Assembly: GCA_035508495.1 (NCBI GenBank)
Contig: DATJMX010000021.1
Span: forward strand, 1-64,000
Direction: 5' to 3'
DNA length: 64,000 bases
Origin: Candidatus Binataceae bacterium
Lineage (GTDB): Bacteria > Desulfobacterota > Binatia > Binatales > Binataceae
Positions 35,599-44,608 of the stretch are shown here, one piece after another. Positions within the stretch are counted from its first letter, which is position 1. Each line of letters opens with the position of its first letter. Made by a program: the position numbers and the translations under genes. A model generated the notes under the pieces. That model had not been told where the DNA came from, did not search any database, and saw only the letters and a list, made by a program, of their open reading frames with translations.

Positions 35599-37122
35599 TC
35601 AGGGTGAGCTTGTTGCTGCTGACGTCGGAGTGGCCGTTAGCGTCGGCGTCGAAGTTCCGGTGGCGCTCGCTGTAGCTGTAGCGGTCGAAGTCGCAGTGAT
35701 GGTCGGGGTTGGCGTTGCCGAGGCGCGTGGCGATTCGGTGATGGTCGGCGTCGCGGAGATGGTCGGTGACGCCGTCGGAGTTGCGCTCGCCGTCGCGGTC
35801 ACGGTGGGAGAAGCAGTCGCCGTCGCAGTCGCGGTGGCGGTCGGAGTCGGGGTGGCGGTAGGCGTGGGTTTCAACCACGACACGGGCCACTTCACCTCGA
35901 GCAGGACCGCGGTCTGTCCGGCGCGCTTCTGGAGCATGTCGCCGGTCGCAACGAATGTGCGCCTGGACGGGTCGTACAGTTCGGCGCTTTCCATCGGCCG
36001 ATACTTCTGGTTCCATCCGCCGGCGATCAGCACCTTGCCGTCGGGAAGAAGCGTGGCGCTGTGTCCGAAACGGCTCTCTTTCATCGGCACCGTCGCCACG
36101 AAACGGTTCTTGATCCGATCGAACAGCTCGGCCGAAGCATCCGCGTTTCCGCCCGCGATTAAAATCTGGCCGTCGTTGAGCACAGTTGCGGAATGGCCCG
36201 CGCGTGGCTGCTTCATGCTCGGGCCGGGGCGGAAAATGCCGCTGTGCGGATCGTAAATCTCCGTCGTGTTGAGCGGAGCGCTGCGCGCGTATTCGCTGCC
36301 GCCGGCAATGAGCACGCTCCCGTCTTTGAGCAGCGTTGCGGAATGGTAGATGCGGTTGCGCGACATCTTGCCAGTCGCTGTAAACTTCCTGGTTTTGGGG
36401 TCGTAGATTTCTGCCTCGCGCGCGCCGCCTCCGGTGATCAGAACCTTGCCATTAGCGAGCAGAGTCGCGGTCTGACCGTAGCGGCCGGCAATAGGGTCGC
36501 CGACGGCTACGAACTTGTTTGCGGTTGGATCGTAGATCTCGGCGCTGTCCGCGCCGCCACCCACGATGAGCACCGCGCCGTCATTAAGCAGCGTCGCAGT
36601 AGGCTCGTCGCGAGCAGCGGTCATGTCGGCGGCGCGTGTGAAAACGCCCTTGGCCGGATCGAAGAGTTCGGTTGAGCGAAGAATCCACGGCATCACCGGT
36701 CCGGGAAACGCGGCGAGCGGAACAAGGATCGTATCGACGCCGCCAACGATCAGGATCTCACCGTTCGCGAGCTTGACCGCGCTGTCGCGATCGCGCGGAC
36801 CCGTCATCGAAACGATCGGCAGAAATTTTCCGAGATCGGCGTTGTAGATTTCGGCGGTTTCCAATACTGCCGGACCTTCGCCCGTCGGAGCGATACTCAC
36901 AATCCCGGTGCCGCCTGCGATGAGCACTACTGGTGTGAGTGACGCGGTAGGTGTCGGCGAAGGAGTAACGGTCGCGGTCGCATGAACTCCGCGGCTGTGA
37001 CGCAAATGGCGGTGCTCGCTCGCGTGTGCGCGCGCACACAAAGCGAGCGTCAGGCTCAATGCGCCGAACGCCACGCTCCTCGCGAGCCGGCCAGTCGCGG
37101 CCCTCTTCGCGCTGATAATCAC
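35599..37122 (-). CDS. Secreted kelch-repeat protein with Pro/Thr/Ser-rich tail
   Basis: 507 residues. A signal peptide ([20 protein letters not shown]) and a short PT-rich linker lead into about seven kelch-type blades with the recurring pattern DG-x-V/I-LI-A/V-GG ([48 protein letters not shown]), each followed by AEIYDP-like strands. This is a galactose-oxidase-like beta-propeller, but no Cys-Tyr copper site is obvious. The C-terminus from about 415 is a low-complexity PT/AT/ST tract typical of extracellular stalks. No PEP-CTERM or LPXTG sorting tail is visible. It follows an MFS gene by 13 bp on the same strand. Confidence 0.8.
   Translation of the reverse strand: MIISAKRAATGRLARSVAFGALSLTLALCARAHASEHRHLRHSRGVHATATVTPSPTPTASLTPVVLIAGGTGIVSIAPTGEGPAVLETAEIYNADLGKFLPIVSMTGPRDRDSAVKLANGEILIVGGVDTILVPLAAFPGPVMPWILRSTELFDPAKGVFTRAADMTAARDEPTATLLNDGAVLIVGGGADSAEIYDPTANKFVAVGDPIAGRYGQTATLLANGKVLITGGGAREAEIYDPKTRKFTATGKMSRNRIYHSATLLKDGSVLIAGGSEYARSAPLNTTEIYDPHSGIFRPGPSMKQPRAGHSATVLNDGQILIAGGNADASAELFDRIKNRFVATVPMKESRFGHSATLLPDGKVLIAGGWNQKYRPMESAELYDPSRRTFVATGDMLQKRAGQTAVLLEVKWPVSWLKPTPTATPTPTATATATATASPTVTATASATPTASPTISATPTITESPRASATPTPTITATSTATATASATGTSTPTLTATPTSAATSSP
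35617..35873 (-). repeat. Degenerate short tandem repeat encoding a Pro/Thr/Ala tail
   Basis: The 3' end of the kelch gene is built of imperfect 6-nt units of the ACXGCN/CCXACN kind, coding alternating Thr-Ala, Thr-Pro and Ser-Pro. Such tracts vary in length by slippage between strains. It is coding, not a CRISPR or satellite. Confidence 0.7.
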
Positions 37123-37135
37123 AGTTTAGTCCGCG

Positions 37136-38485
37136 TTACTTGCCGTCATGTCTGCGAGCGTTCTGTGCGGCAATCCACTCGTCTTCCTTAGCTGCGACTT
37201 CGAGCGGCAGGCCGCGAGTTTCAGTGATGAAGGCGGCGAACAGCGCCGCGCTCGGAAAACCCAGCATCGCGAAATATCCGATGACGCGCGTGAGACCGCC
37301 GAGCGGCACGACCAGCGTCGCGATCAAAATCTGCGCGAGCATCGAAAAGACCGCCGCCGTGATCCCCTGCCATCCGATCATCGTCGTGCGCAGTGAGACC
37401 GGGAAAAGTTCGGTTGCCGCGGAGTTAGCGCCGACGGTCATCACTCCCGACGCGAGCTTGAACCAGCAATACGCGGCGAGCATCCAGAGAAATGGCAGCG
37501 TCATGCTGCGCGGCGGCCCGAGATAAAATGCCAACGCGCCGAGCCATGCCGCGCCTCCTACCCATGCGACAGTGGGCACGCGTCCGAAGCGCTCCGATGT
37601 CCACGCGCCGATCGGAAATCCCACCATTCCGACGACCATCCCCGCGACGACCAACGTGCTGGCGCGCTGGGGAGAGAGGCCCATTACCGAGACCGCTTCG
37701 AAGTAGAGCCAGCCGTTTACCGCCGTGCCGGCGATGGTGTCGAGCGCGGCGCAGGCGAGGAGCGTCAGCGCTCTCAGCCGATAGATGGGATGGAAGACGT
37801 CATAAAACCGCGACGCCGAGGTGGGAGTGCTCGAGGCCGAGCGCGCCCATCGGTCTTCGATGGGCAGCATCCGCGCGACAGGAAATGCGAGCGCGATCCC
37901 GCCGACGCATGGCGCGAGCAGCCATCGCCACGAATATCCAAACTGCAAAAGAAAGGGGATCACGATGTAGCTGAGCACACCGCCGATCGCGCTCGCGAGT
38001 GCGGCGAAAGCTTGTCCGGCAGCGCGCCGCTCGGACGGGAGCTCTTCCGCGAGCAACACGATCGCCGACGATACCGAGCCTCCAAGCAGCGCGGAAATCA
38101 GGATCTCGAACAGGGCAAAAAGGGCGGGCGTGTGTACGAGTCCCGCGCCAACGGCGAACATGGGCGCGATATAAAGACTCAGCAGAATGATGCGGCGCCG
38201 GCCGACGCGATCGGCAAGGCGCGCGAGAATGAGCGAGCCAAACGCCGACACCGACATCCACGCAAACAATTTCGCGAGCTGCGTTTCATCGAGCGCGAAA
38301 CTCTTGGCGATCCACGGTGAGGCTACGCCGACGATCGAAAGGCTGTAACCCTGGTAAATGAGCAGCAGAACGATCGCCGCGATGATCGTCGAGGCGGACG
38401 CGGCACTGCTCGCCTCAAGCTTGACAACCGGTTGACGCAAGTTCGCCTCGCACTCGGCGTGTTTTCGCTGGACGTTCGAGGCCAT
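37136..38485 (-). CDS. Major facilitator superfamily transporter
   Basis: 449 residues with 12 predicted membrane helices starting near residue 33 (ASTIIAAIVLLLIYQGYSL). The MFS loop 2-3 signature reads LARLADRVGRRRIILLSLY (G-x3-D-R-x-G-R-R-x form) and is repeated in weaker form as GAWTSERFGRVPTVAW between helices 8 and 9. AEELPSERRAAGQ and TELFPVSLRTTMIGWQ are typical of the sugar/metabolite:H+ symporter branch. Substrate unknown. Apparently co-transcribed with the downstream kelch gene. Confidence 0.85.
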   Translation of the reverse strand: MASNVQRKHAECEANLRQPVVKLEASSAASASTIIAAIVLLLIYQGYSLSIVGVASPWIAKSFALDETQLAKLFAWMSVSAFGSLILARLADRVGRRRIILLSLYIAPMFAVGAGLVHTPALFALFEILISALLGGSVSSAIVLLAEELPSERRAAGQAFAALASAIGGVLSYIVIPFLLQFGYSWRWLLAPCVGGIALAFPVARMLPIEDRWARSASSTPTSASRFYDVFHPIYRLRALTLLACAALDTIAGTAVNGWLYFEAVSVMGLSPQRASTLVVAGMVVGMVGFPIGAWTSERFGRVPTVAWVGGAAWLGALAFYLGPPRSMTLPFLWMLAAYCWFKLASGVMTVGANSAATELFPVSLRTTMIGWQGITAAVFSMLAQILIATLVVPLGGLTRVIGYFAMLGFPSAALFAAFITETRGLPLEVAAKEDEWIAAQNARRHDGK

Positions 38486-38697
38486 CCCGAATCGCTTTTT
38501 GAAAAAATCCGAAGAGCCCCTTTGTAGCGTTTAGCGTGCCAACCGGACTCCGAACCTTCTGCCCGGCGAAGAGGCAGAACCATATGGTGCAATCGGGCTT
38601 TGGCGATATCGGGTAGCTGCTCGACGATATCGTATATGAGCTCTCAGAAGCTGCGAGAAATAATCGCAAGCCGCGTGGTTCGACGCGCTTCTGCGCG

Positions 38698-38713
38698 AGG
38701 CACACGGCTTGCG
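38698..38713 (+). promoter_or_regulatory. Sigma-54 promoter of the ABC exporter
   Basis: AGGCACACGGCTTGCG fits TGGCACRNNNNTTGCW at every conserved position except the first T and the final W. GG and GC are 10 bases apart. The predicted start is near 38724, about 57 nt before the ATG at 38781, in the 295-bp region between divergent genes. Confidence 0.65.
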
Positions 38714-38780
38714 TTTATCGCCCTTCAACCGCACTCGACGTTCTCAATCTTTTTTCGAGACCCGGAGGGTCGAGGTTGTC

Positions 38781-40664
38781 ATGGATTCCGACAGCGTAAA
38801 TTTTTCAGACCACTCTCCTTTGATGCGCTTCCTGTCATTCATCAGGCCGCATCTGCGACTGGTGATTGGCGCGGCGTTGATGGGTGTGGGCAAATTCGCT
38901 TTGCCGCTCGCGTTCCCGCTCGCCTTTAAATACATCGTTGACGTTCTGCTCTCGGCGCATCCCCATCTAGATGGCATCAACCGGACGATCGACGGATGGT
39001 GTATCGCGCTCGCGCACGTTGTTCATCTCGGAGTGTCGGCGCCGGGCAAGCTCGCGGCGATCAGCATCGCGATGATCGCGCTGTACGTGATCCAGTCGGT
39101 CGCCAGCTACTACCGCAACTACTGGGCTGGTCTCGCGGGTAATCGGCTGATTTTCGAGCTTCAGTGCAAACTCTTCTCGCATCTTCAGCGGCTGCCGCAT
39201 TCGTTCTTCGATCGTAATCCTTCGGGATCGATCGTTTCACGGGTGCTCAATGACGTTGCAAAGGCGCACGAGCTTGTGGATTCCGCGCTGATCGACGTCT
39301 GGATGGATGCGGTGTCGCTGGTCCTCGTCGTGGTCGCGCTGTTCGCACTCGACTGGAAACTCGCGCTGATCGCACTTTGTATTGCGCCTGTTTGGGTCGG
39401 CTTCATGCGCTACTTCTCACCGCGAATCAAAGCGGTCAGCCATAGCATGCAGCGCGCGACTGAACTTATCTCGGGCGAAGTGCACGAGCGGGTGGTGGGC
39501 GTGGCAACGGTCAAAGCGTTCGTGCGCGAGGACTACGAAGTCGATCAGTTCCGCGAACGAAATCGCGAACTCTACGATCGCACGATCGACAAGGTGCGGC
39601 TGGCAGCGCGGCAGGAGATGCTGATCCAGCTCTTCACGCGCACGGCGCCGACGATCGTTATCTGGGCCGGTGCCGCGATGGTGATGCACGGTTCGACGAC
39701 GCTCGGCACCATGATCGCGTTCTTCTCCTACCTGGGATTCCTGTACTTGCCGCTCGAGCGCTTCACCCAGCTTTCGGTTATCGTCTCGTCCTCGCTCGCA
39801 GCGATCGAACGGATCTTCGACTTCGTTGACCTCAGGCCCGAAGTCACCGACCATCCGCTCGCTCGACCTTTCGCAGTGCGCCGCGGCTCGGTGCGGTTTG
39901 AGAACGCAACCTTTTCGTATGCGCCGTACAACGGGCAGCCGCGTCGCGATGTGCTCAAGGGAATCGATCTGAACATTCCGGGTGGATTCAAGGTGGCGCT
40001 GGTGGGACGGTCCGGCGCCGGCAAGACGACGCTCGCGAATCTTATCCCGCGCTTCTACGATGCGACCGGCGGGCGCGTGCTGCTCGATGGGCGCGACGTT
40101 CGCCACTATACGCTCAAATCGTTACGCGCCAGCGTGAGTATCGTGGCGCAGGACGCGCTGCTGTTCAGCGTCAGTCTGCGTGACAACCTGCTCTATGCGC
40201 GCCCTGACGCGACGGACGAGATGCTGATGCAGGCGCTCGACCTGGCCAATCTGCGCGAGTTTACAGAAAACCTGCCGAATGGCCTCGATACGGTGATCGG
40301 CGAGCGCGGCGTGAAGGTTTCAGGCGGCCAGCGTCAACGCATCGCAATTGCACGCGCGTTCCTGAAGGATTCCAAGGTCGTCATTCTCGACGAAGCAACC
40401 TCGGCGGTCGACTCGGAGTCGGAGAACCTCATCCACGACGCGATGGAGCGCCTGATCGAAGGCCGCACGGTCTTCCTGATCGCGCATCGTCTGCGCAGCG
40501 CGGTAAACGCCGATCTCGTTGTGTCGCTCGATCACGGCGAGGTGATGGAAGTCGGCACGCATGCAGATCTGCTCCGGCGCGGCGGAACATATGCGCATCT
40601 GTACCACGAGCAGGTCCGCGGCCTGTCCCTGGCGACGCCGGGCCTACAGCGCGCCGCGCAGTAG
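38781..40664 (+). CDS. MsbA-type ABC exporter (fused permease and ATPase)
   Basis: About 627 residues: an N-terminal six-helix ABC permease (LVIGAALMGVGKFALPLAFP onward) with the coupling region LPHSFFDRNPSGSIVSRVLND, then the ATPase domain with Walker A VGRSGAGKTTLANL, Q-loop IVAQDALLFSVSLRDNL, signature VSGGQRQRIAIARAFL, Walker B KVVILDEATSAVD and switch His IAHRLRS. The family exports lipids, lipid A core, peptides or drugs. ATG 38781 has GAGG at 38772-38775; upstream in-frame codons lie over the promoter. A strong intrinsic terminator follows. A role in exporting an envelope lipid or glycolipid is inferred from the sigma-54 promoter shared with EPS genes. Confidence 0.93.
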   Translation: MDSDSVNFSDHSPLMRFLSFIRPHLRLVIGAALMGVGKFALPLAFPLAFKYIVDVLLSAHPHLDGINRTIDGWCIALAHVVHLGVSAPGKLAAISIAMIALYVIQSVASYYRNYWAGLAGNRLIFELQCKLFSHLQRLPHSFFDRNPSGSIVSRVLNDVAKAHELVDSALIDVWMDAVSLVLVVVALFALDWKLALIALCIAPVWVGFMRYFSPRIKAVSHSMQRATELISGEVHERVVGVATVKAFVREDYEVDQFRERNRELYDRTIDKVRLAARQEMLIQLFTRTAPTIVIWAGAAMVMHGSTTLGTMIAFFSYLGFLYLPLERFTQLSVIVSSSLAAIERIFDFVDLRPEVTDHPLARPFAVRRGSVRFENATFSYAPYNGQPRRDVLKGIDLNIPGGFKVALVGRSGAGKTTLANLIPRFYDATGGRVLLDGRDVRHYTLKSLRASVSIVAQDALLFSVSLRDNLLYARPDATDEMLMQALDLANLREFTENLPNGLDTVIGERGVKVSGGQRQRIAIARAFLKDSKVVILDEATSAVDSESENLIHDAMERLIEGRTVFLIAHRLRSAVNADLVVSLDHGEVMEVGTHADLLRRGGTYAHLYHEQVRGLSLATPGLQRAAQ

Positions 40665-40686
40665 ATTACGAATTCCAAAAGCAGAG

Positions 40687-40725
40687 CGGCGCCGCGATCA
40701 AGAGATCGCGGCGCCGTCTTTTTTT
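40687..40725 (+). terminator. Intrinsic terminator after the ABC exporter
   Basis: A perfect 13-bp stem (CGGCGCCGCGATC at 40687-40699 with GATCGCGGCGCCG at 40704-40716), four-base loop AAGA, then TCTTTTTTT. A textbook rho-independent terminator 22 bp after the stop. Confidence 0.93.
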
Positions 40726-40814
40726 GAACGAAGCTGGGCGACGGAGCGCTCTGAAACAAACCTTGCCCGCAACGCTCCGTGGGGTCGCCTGGAACTCGGC
40801 CTGTGTCCACGCCC

Positions 40815-40897
40815 CGGGTGAGGGTGCTGGGTCGGGAGGATGCAGCAACGCCCGTTGCTCAGATTCTGCCAAGCTGCGAGCGCTGCACCCTCACCCG
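40815..40897. repeat. Palindromic, branched stem-loop element (MITE/REP-like or structured RNA)
   Basis: Outer arms CGGGTGAGGGTGC (40815-40827) and GCACCCTCACCCG (40885-40897) form a perfect 13-bp inverted repeat 57 bp apart. The interior holds a second hairpin, AGCAAC-GCCC-GTTGCT (about 40843-40858). It lies in the 321-bp noncoding gap between two convergent genes, downstream of a terminator. No protein fits. Whether it recurs elsewhere in the genome cannot be seen here. Confidence 0.6.
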
Positions 40898-40985
40898 CGC
40901 GTCACGGCGCTTGCGAAAAAGAATCGCATCCGCCGCGCCGCGCGACCTCTCTCTCCGCGCGGACGAGGTTATTGCAAAGAAATGT

Positions 40986-42110
40986 TTAGCTGGCGCGGAC
41001 TTCCGTTCCTTCCAACGCTGGGATGCTGGAGACCGGGCGATTTGCGTCGATCAGCTTGTGGTACACGGCTTCGTAGCCTTCGACCATATGCTCGACCGAG
41101 AAGCGCTGTTCGAATTCCTGGCGGCAGCGCTCGCGCGAGAGCGATTCCAGTTTCTTCACCGCGGCGACGAGGTCATCGACTTCGCTCGCCATGAAGCCTG
41201 TCACACCAGGCTGCAGCACCTCGGGAACCGAACCGCAGGGACGCGCTACTACGGGCGTGCCGCACGCGAGGGCTTCGATCATCGCAAGGCCGAACGGCTC
41301 GGGCCAATCGATCGTGAAGAGAAGTCCCAGCGCATTGCCGAGGAATTCGCTCTTCTGCGGATCGTTGATCTCGCCGATATATTCGACGAAGGGGCCCTCG
41401 ATGAGCGGCTTGATCTTTTGTTGATAGTACTCGCGATCGACGGCGTCGACTTTAGCGGCGATCTTCAGCGGTATGCCGGCGCGCTTCGCAACTTCAATGG
41501 CGAGGTCGGGGCGCTTCTCCGGCGATATCCGCCCGATAAACGCGAGGTACTTGCCCTGGTTCGGGTTAAATTGCAGCAGGTCGCGCGGCAGGCCATGGCT
41601 CACCGTGGCGACCCAGTTCATGTCCTTCAGCGGTTGGCGCTGCGAGTCGCTGATCGAAACCAGCGGCGCCTCGGGGAAGCGGCGATAAACGGTGTGCAGG
41701 TCTTCAATATCGAGCCGGCCGTGCATCGTCGAGACGGTGGGCACGCCGCTCATCCGCGCAAAGGGAAATACCCAATAATCAATATGTGAATGAATTACAT
41801 CAAAGCGCTCGCGCGCTGTGCTGAACACGTCGGTCAGCATCGGAAGCTGCAGCGACATCCCGAGGTCGGGCTTGCCGAGCAGGCGCAGCGCCTGTTCGCA
41901 TCCCGGAACAAGCTTCGCCGATGTCTTGGAGTCACCGGACGCGAACAACGTGACATCATGGCCGCGCCGCACCAGTTCCTCGGTGATGTAGGAAACCACC
42001 CGCTCGGTGCCGCCGTACAACTTCGGCGGCACGCGCTCATAAAGCGGTCCTACCTGGGCGATACGCAGACGGCGGCCGTTCAAGCTCGTGCCATAGTCAT
42101 TTTTTTCCAA
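40986..42110 (-). CDS. Family 4 glycosyltransferase
   Basis: About 375 residues. N-terminal RRLRIAQVGPLYERVPPKLYGGTERVVSYITEELVRRGHDVTLFASGDS is the signature of a GT4 clade seen in glycogen, trehalose and EPS clusters. GKYLAFIGRISPEKRPDLAIEVA, FTIDWPEPFGLAMIEALACGTPVVA (EX7E) and GSVPEVLQPGVTGF follow. A TTG at 42110 with GGAGAG upstream is the preferred start; an ATG at 42176 gives an Ala/His-rich extension that looks non-native. It lies downstream of a glycogen-debranching-like gene on the same strand with about 160 bp between. Acceptor unknown: alpha-glucan or glycolipid are both reasonable. Confidence 0.87.
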   Translation of the reverse strand: MEKNDYGTSLNGRRLRIAQVGPLYERVPPKLYGGTERVVSYITEELVRRGHDVTLFASGDSKTSAKLVPGCEQALRLLGKPDLGMSLQLPMLTDVFSTARERFDVIHSHIDYWVFPFARMSGVPTVSTMHGRLDIEDLHTVYRRFPEAPLVSISDSQRQPLKDMNWVATVSHGLPRDLLQFNPNQGKYLAFIGRISPEKRPDLAIEVAKRAGIPLKIAAKVDAVDREYYQQKIKPLIEGPFVEYIGEINDPQKSEFLGNALGLLFTIDWPEPFGLAMIEALACGTPVVARPCGSVPEVLQPGVTGFMASEVDDLVAAVKKLESLSRERCRQEFEQRFSVEHMVEGYEAVYHKLIDANRPVSSIPALEGTEVRAS

Positions 42111-42267
42111 ACTTTCTCTCCCCGGACACTGCGAGAGAGCGGCGCGTGCGCTTCGGTGAGTCGCATGCGCATGCATTCAGGTGCGACGCCGCGCAATCGA
42201 AATAATATCTCTACCAATGATTAACGCAGCGCCGCACAGCGAGCGCAAGTTCGAGTGGGATTTGCGC

Positions 42268-44505
42268 TCACTTGAGGACTTCGACGGTGACGTCGCCACG
42301 CCTTTCGAGGATTCCGATCGACGCGCCCTCTGGAACGCGCCGGACGATTAACGAAACGGCGCCGTCGCCGACCTTGAGGTTTTCGATCTTCAGCCAATCG
42401 AGCCATTCCGGCATCGTCGGCGAATCCATGACGAGCTTCGAATCGAAAGCGCGAATCTCCATCCCGAGCATCGCGCGCAGAATCATGAAGATTGATGCCG
42501 CTGACCAGGCCTGCGGATGGCATGCGACGGGATAGGGCACCGGGCCGAGACGCTCATCGCGCGGAAATCCGCAGAACAGCTCGGGCAGGCTGCCGGTGCC
42601 GAGATAATCCGCGGCCTGGCGCAGGCCATTTAAGATGCGCGCGACGCCGCGTCGTCCTTTGATCCGCGCGAGACCTGCGGCGACGATCGCGTTATCGTGT
42701 GGCCATAATGAGCCGTTGTGATAGCTCATCGGATTGTAGCGGCGCTCGCGGCCGCTGAGGGTCCGCACGCCCCATCCAGTGAACATCTCCTCGCTGATCA
42801 GGCGCTCGGCCAGCGCTTCGGCGTGATTGCGCTCGAGGAGGCCGGTCGCCAGGCAATGCCCGGCGTTCGAGGTCATCACACGGCACGGCTTGCGATCGCC
42901 GTCTAGTGCGAGGGCAACGATGCGCTCATCATCGAGCCAGAAATCGCGCGCGAAGCTCTCCTTGAGCGAGGCGGCGCGTTCGGTGAGCTTGTCCGCGAGA
43001 TCATGAAAATTGAGACGCCGCGCCACATCGGCGAGCGATGTGTATGCGGCATAGACGTAGCCCTGCACCTCGCAGAGCGCGATCGGCGCGCGTGCCAGTG
43101 AGCCGTCAGCGTGCGAAATGCCGTCGAAGGAGTCTTTCCAGCCTTGGTTGGCGAGGCCGCGCGGTGTCTCGCGGATGTACGTGACGTAAGGATCGCCGTC
43201 GCGCTTGCCCCACTTCTCGATCCATTCGATTCCGCGCTCGACGTTGCTCCAGAGCTGCTCTGCCAGTTTTAGATCGCCGGTCGCGGCGACGTAGCTGCCG
43301 AGCAGCCAGAGAAATAGCGGCGTCGAATCGACACTGCCGTAGTAGCGGCCGAAGGGCACCTCGCCGATTGCGGCCAGTTCGCCGCCGCGGATCTCATGAA
43401 CGATTTTGCCGGGCTGCTCGTCGCGGCGTTGATTTACTTCGGTGCCCTGCAACTTCGCCAGCGTCGTGAGCGTTCCCTCGGCGAGCGCAGGATTGAAGGG
43501 CAGGGCGAAGAGCGCGGTCAGGATACTGTCGCGGCCGAACAGCGTCGCAAACCAAGGCACGCCCGCCATCATGAACATCTCGTCGGGCGCGAAGCGGACG
43601 AGCGAAGTCAGGTCGGCTGAAGATCGGCGCAGGAGCGAATCCAGCGACTCGTTGCTCGCCGAGATCGCCGTCCACTCGGCGTCCAACCGCGCGATTTCGG
43701 AGCGGCGCTGCGCGAGCGCCTCGTCGAACTGAACCGGATGCGCGCTCAATGCGCCGTCACTCTCGGCGGCATCAGCGATAATTCGAATCTCCAGTTCCTT
43801 CTGCTCTCCAGGTTGGAGCGTCAGAAGGTATGAAGCATGGCCGGTGTCGAGCGATTCCGGAGTATCCTCGAAAACGACGCGCGTATGCCGCTTCACCTTA
43901 TCGAGGCCCTGATATTCGTATTCGACGGTTCGGCCCGTGGACGTGGGAATAAAATGCTGACCGAGGCTGTTGCGCCGGTAGCCGCGCACTTCAAAGAGAT
44001 CGGCGAAATCGACGCCGAAGACAAAATCGAGCGGAACTTCGATCGGAACCTCAGCAAAGCTGCGCACGAGGACCTTATGAAATAACGCGGCGCCCGCGAT
44101 CGCCCAGTTGCGTTCGATCTGTAGCGAGCTGCGCGGCAGATCGATCGATTCGCCGCGCACGCCCAGGTCGGGATTGCTGAGGTTGATCCGAAGCTGCGCG
44201 TTCTCACGGCTCGCATATGAGTTCAGAAAGTATGGGACTTCGCCCGCGATCCGCATCTCGAAACGGCTGAGATAGCGCGTATCACGATGGAAAAAGCCAA
44301 GCGGCTCATCCGGCGTCTCGAGGATGTCGCCACCGCCTTCGAACACGGCGAAGCTCTCGCCGTTGGCGAGCACGCGCGTCGCGCGCCGCGACGTCAGCGA
44401 CGAGGCGCGCACGTAAAAGCTCGACCCAACCTTGATTACGGTGCGGGACTCCTCGTCGGAGCCTCGCCCCTTCAACATCAGCGTCTCCGAGTTTTGTCCT
44501 TTCAC
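42268..44505 (-). CDS. Glycogen-debranching-type amylo-alpha-1,6-glucosidase
   Basis: About 745 residues. The N-terminal glycogen-debranching domain (NGESFAVFEGGGDILETPDEPLGFFHRDTRYLSRFEMRIAG) is followed by an (alpha/alpha)6 barrel with MAGVPWFATLFGRDSILTALFALPF, NQGWKDSFDGISHADG, YVYAAYTSLADVARR and SYHNGSLWPHDNAIVAAGL. This two-part layout fits the bacterial GDE_N_bis plus GDE_C family. It could debranch glycogen to feed TreY/TreZ at 1.8-6.3 kb. GTG 44505 (AAGGAG seven bases upstream) or ATG 44478 (GGAG six bases upstream) are the likely starts, not the far-upstream ATG. Divergent from the hydrolase gene. Confidence 0.88.
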   Translation of the reverse strand: MKGQNSETLMLKGRGSDEESRTVIKVGSSFYVRASSLTSRRATRVLANGESFAVFEGGGDILETPDEPLGFFHRDTRYLSRFEMRIAGEVPYFLNSYASRENAQLRINLSNPDLGVRGESIDLPRSSLQIERNWAIAGAALFHKVLVRSFAEVPIEVPLDFVFGVDFADLFEVRGYRRNSLGQHFIPTSTGRTVEYEYQGLDKVKRHTRVVFEDTPESLDTGHASYLLTLQPGEQKELEIRIIADAAESDGALSAHPVQFDEALAQRRSEIARLDAEWTAISASNESLDSLLRRSSADLTSLVRFAPDEMFMMAGVPWFATLFGRDSILTALFALPFNPALAEGTLTTLAKLQGTEVNQRRDEQPGKIVHEIRGGELAAIGEVPFGRYYGSVDSTPLFLWLLGSYVAATGDLKLAEQLWSNVERGIEWIEKWGKRDGDPYVTYIRETPRGLANQGWKDSFDGISHADGSLARAPIALCEVQGYVYAAYTSLADVARRLNFHDLADKLTERAASLKESFARDFWLDDERIVALALDGDRKPCRVMTSNAGHCLATGLLERNHAEALAERLISEEMFTGWGVRTLSGRERRYNPMSYHNGSLWPHDNAIVAAGLARIKGRRGVARILNGLRQAADYLGTGSLPELFCGFPRDERLGPVPYPVACHPQAWSAASIFMILRAMLGMEIRAFDSKLVMDSPTMPEWLDWLKIENLKVGDGAVSLIVRRVPEGASIGILERRGDVTVEVLK

Positions 44506-44608
44506 GCGCAAACTCCTTCCGTCCATGATCGGACCAATGTTGGGTGACATCCAGTGCGGCCGCGTCACCTTTTGAGTCGCTGCCGCGGTGCGGTTAGATT
44601 CGTCGCAT

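Noticed and set aside
35617..35873. Repeat tract considered as CRISPR or satellite
   Set aside because: Units are 6 nt, imperfect and encode Pro/Thr/Ala in frame with the kelch gene; no spacers.
40730..40985. Protein-coding frames in the gap between the ABC exporter and the GT4 gene
   Set aside because: The open frames lack starts with ribosome sites, cross a strong palindrome and resemble no protein.
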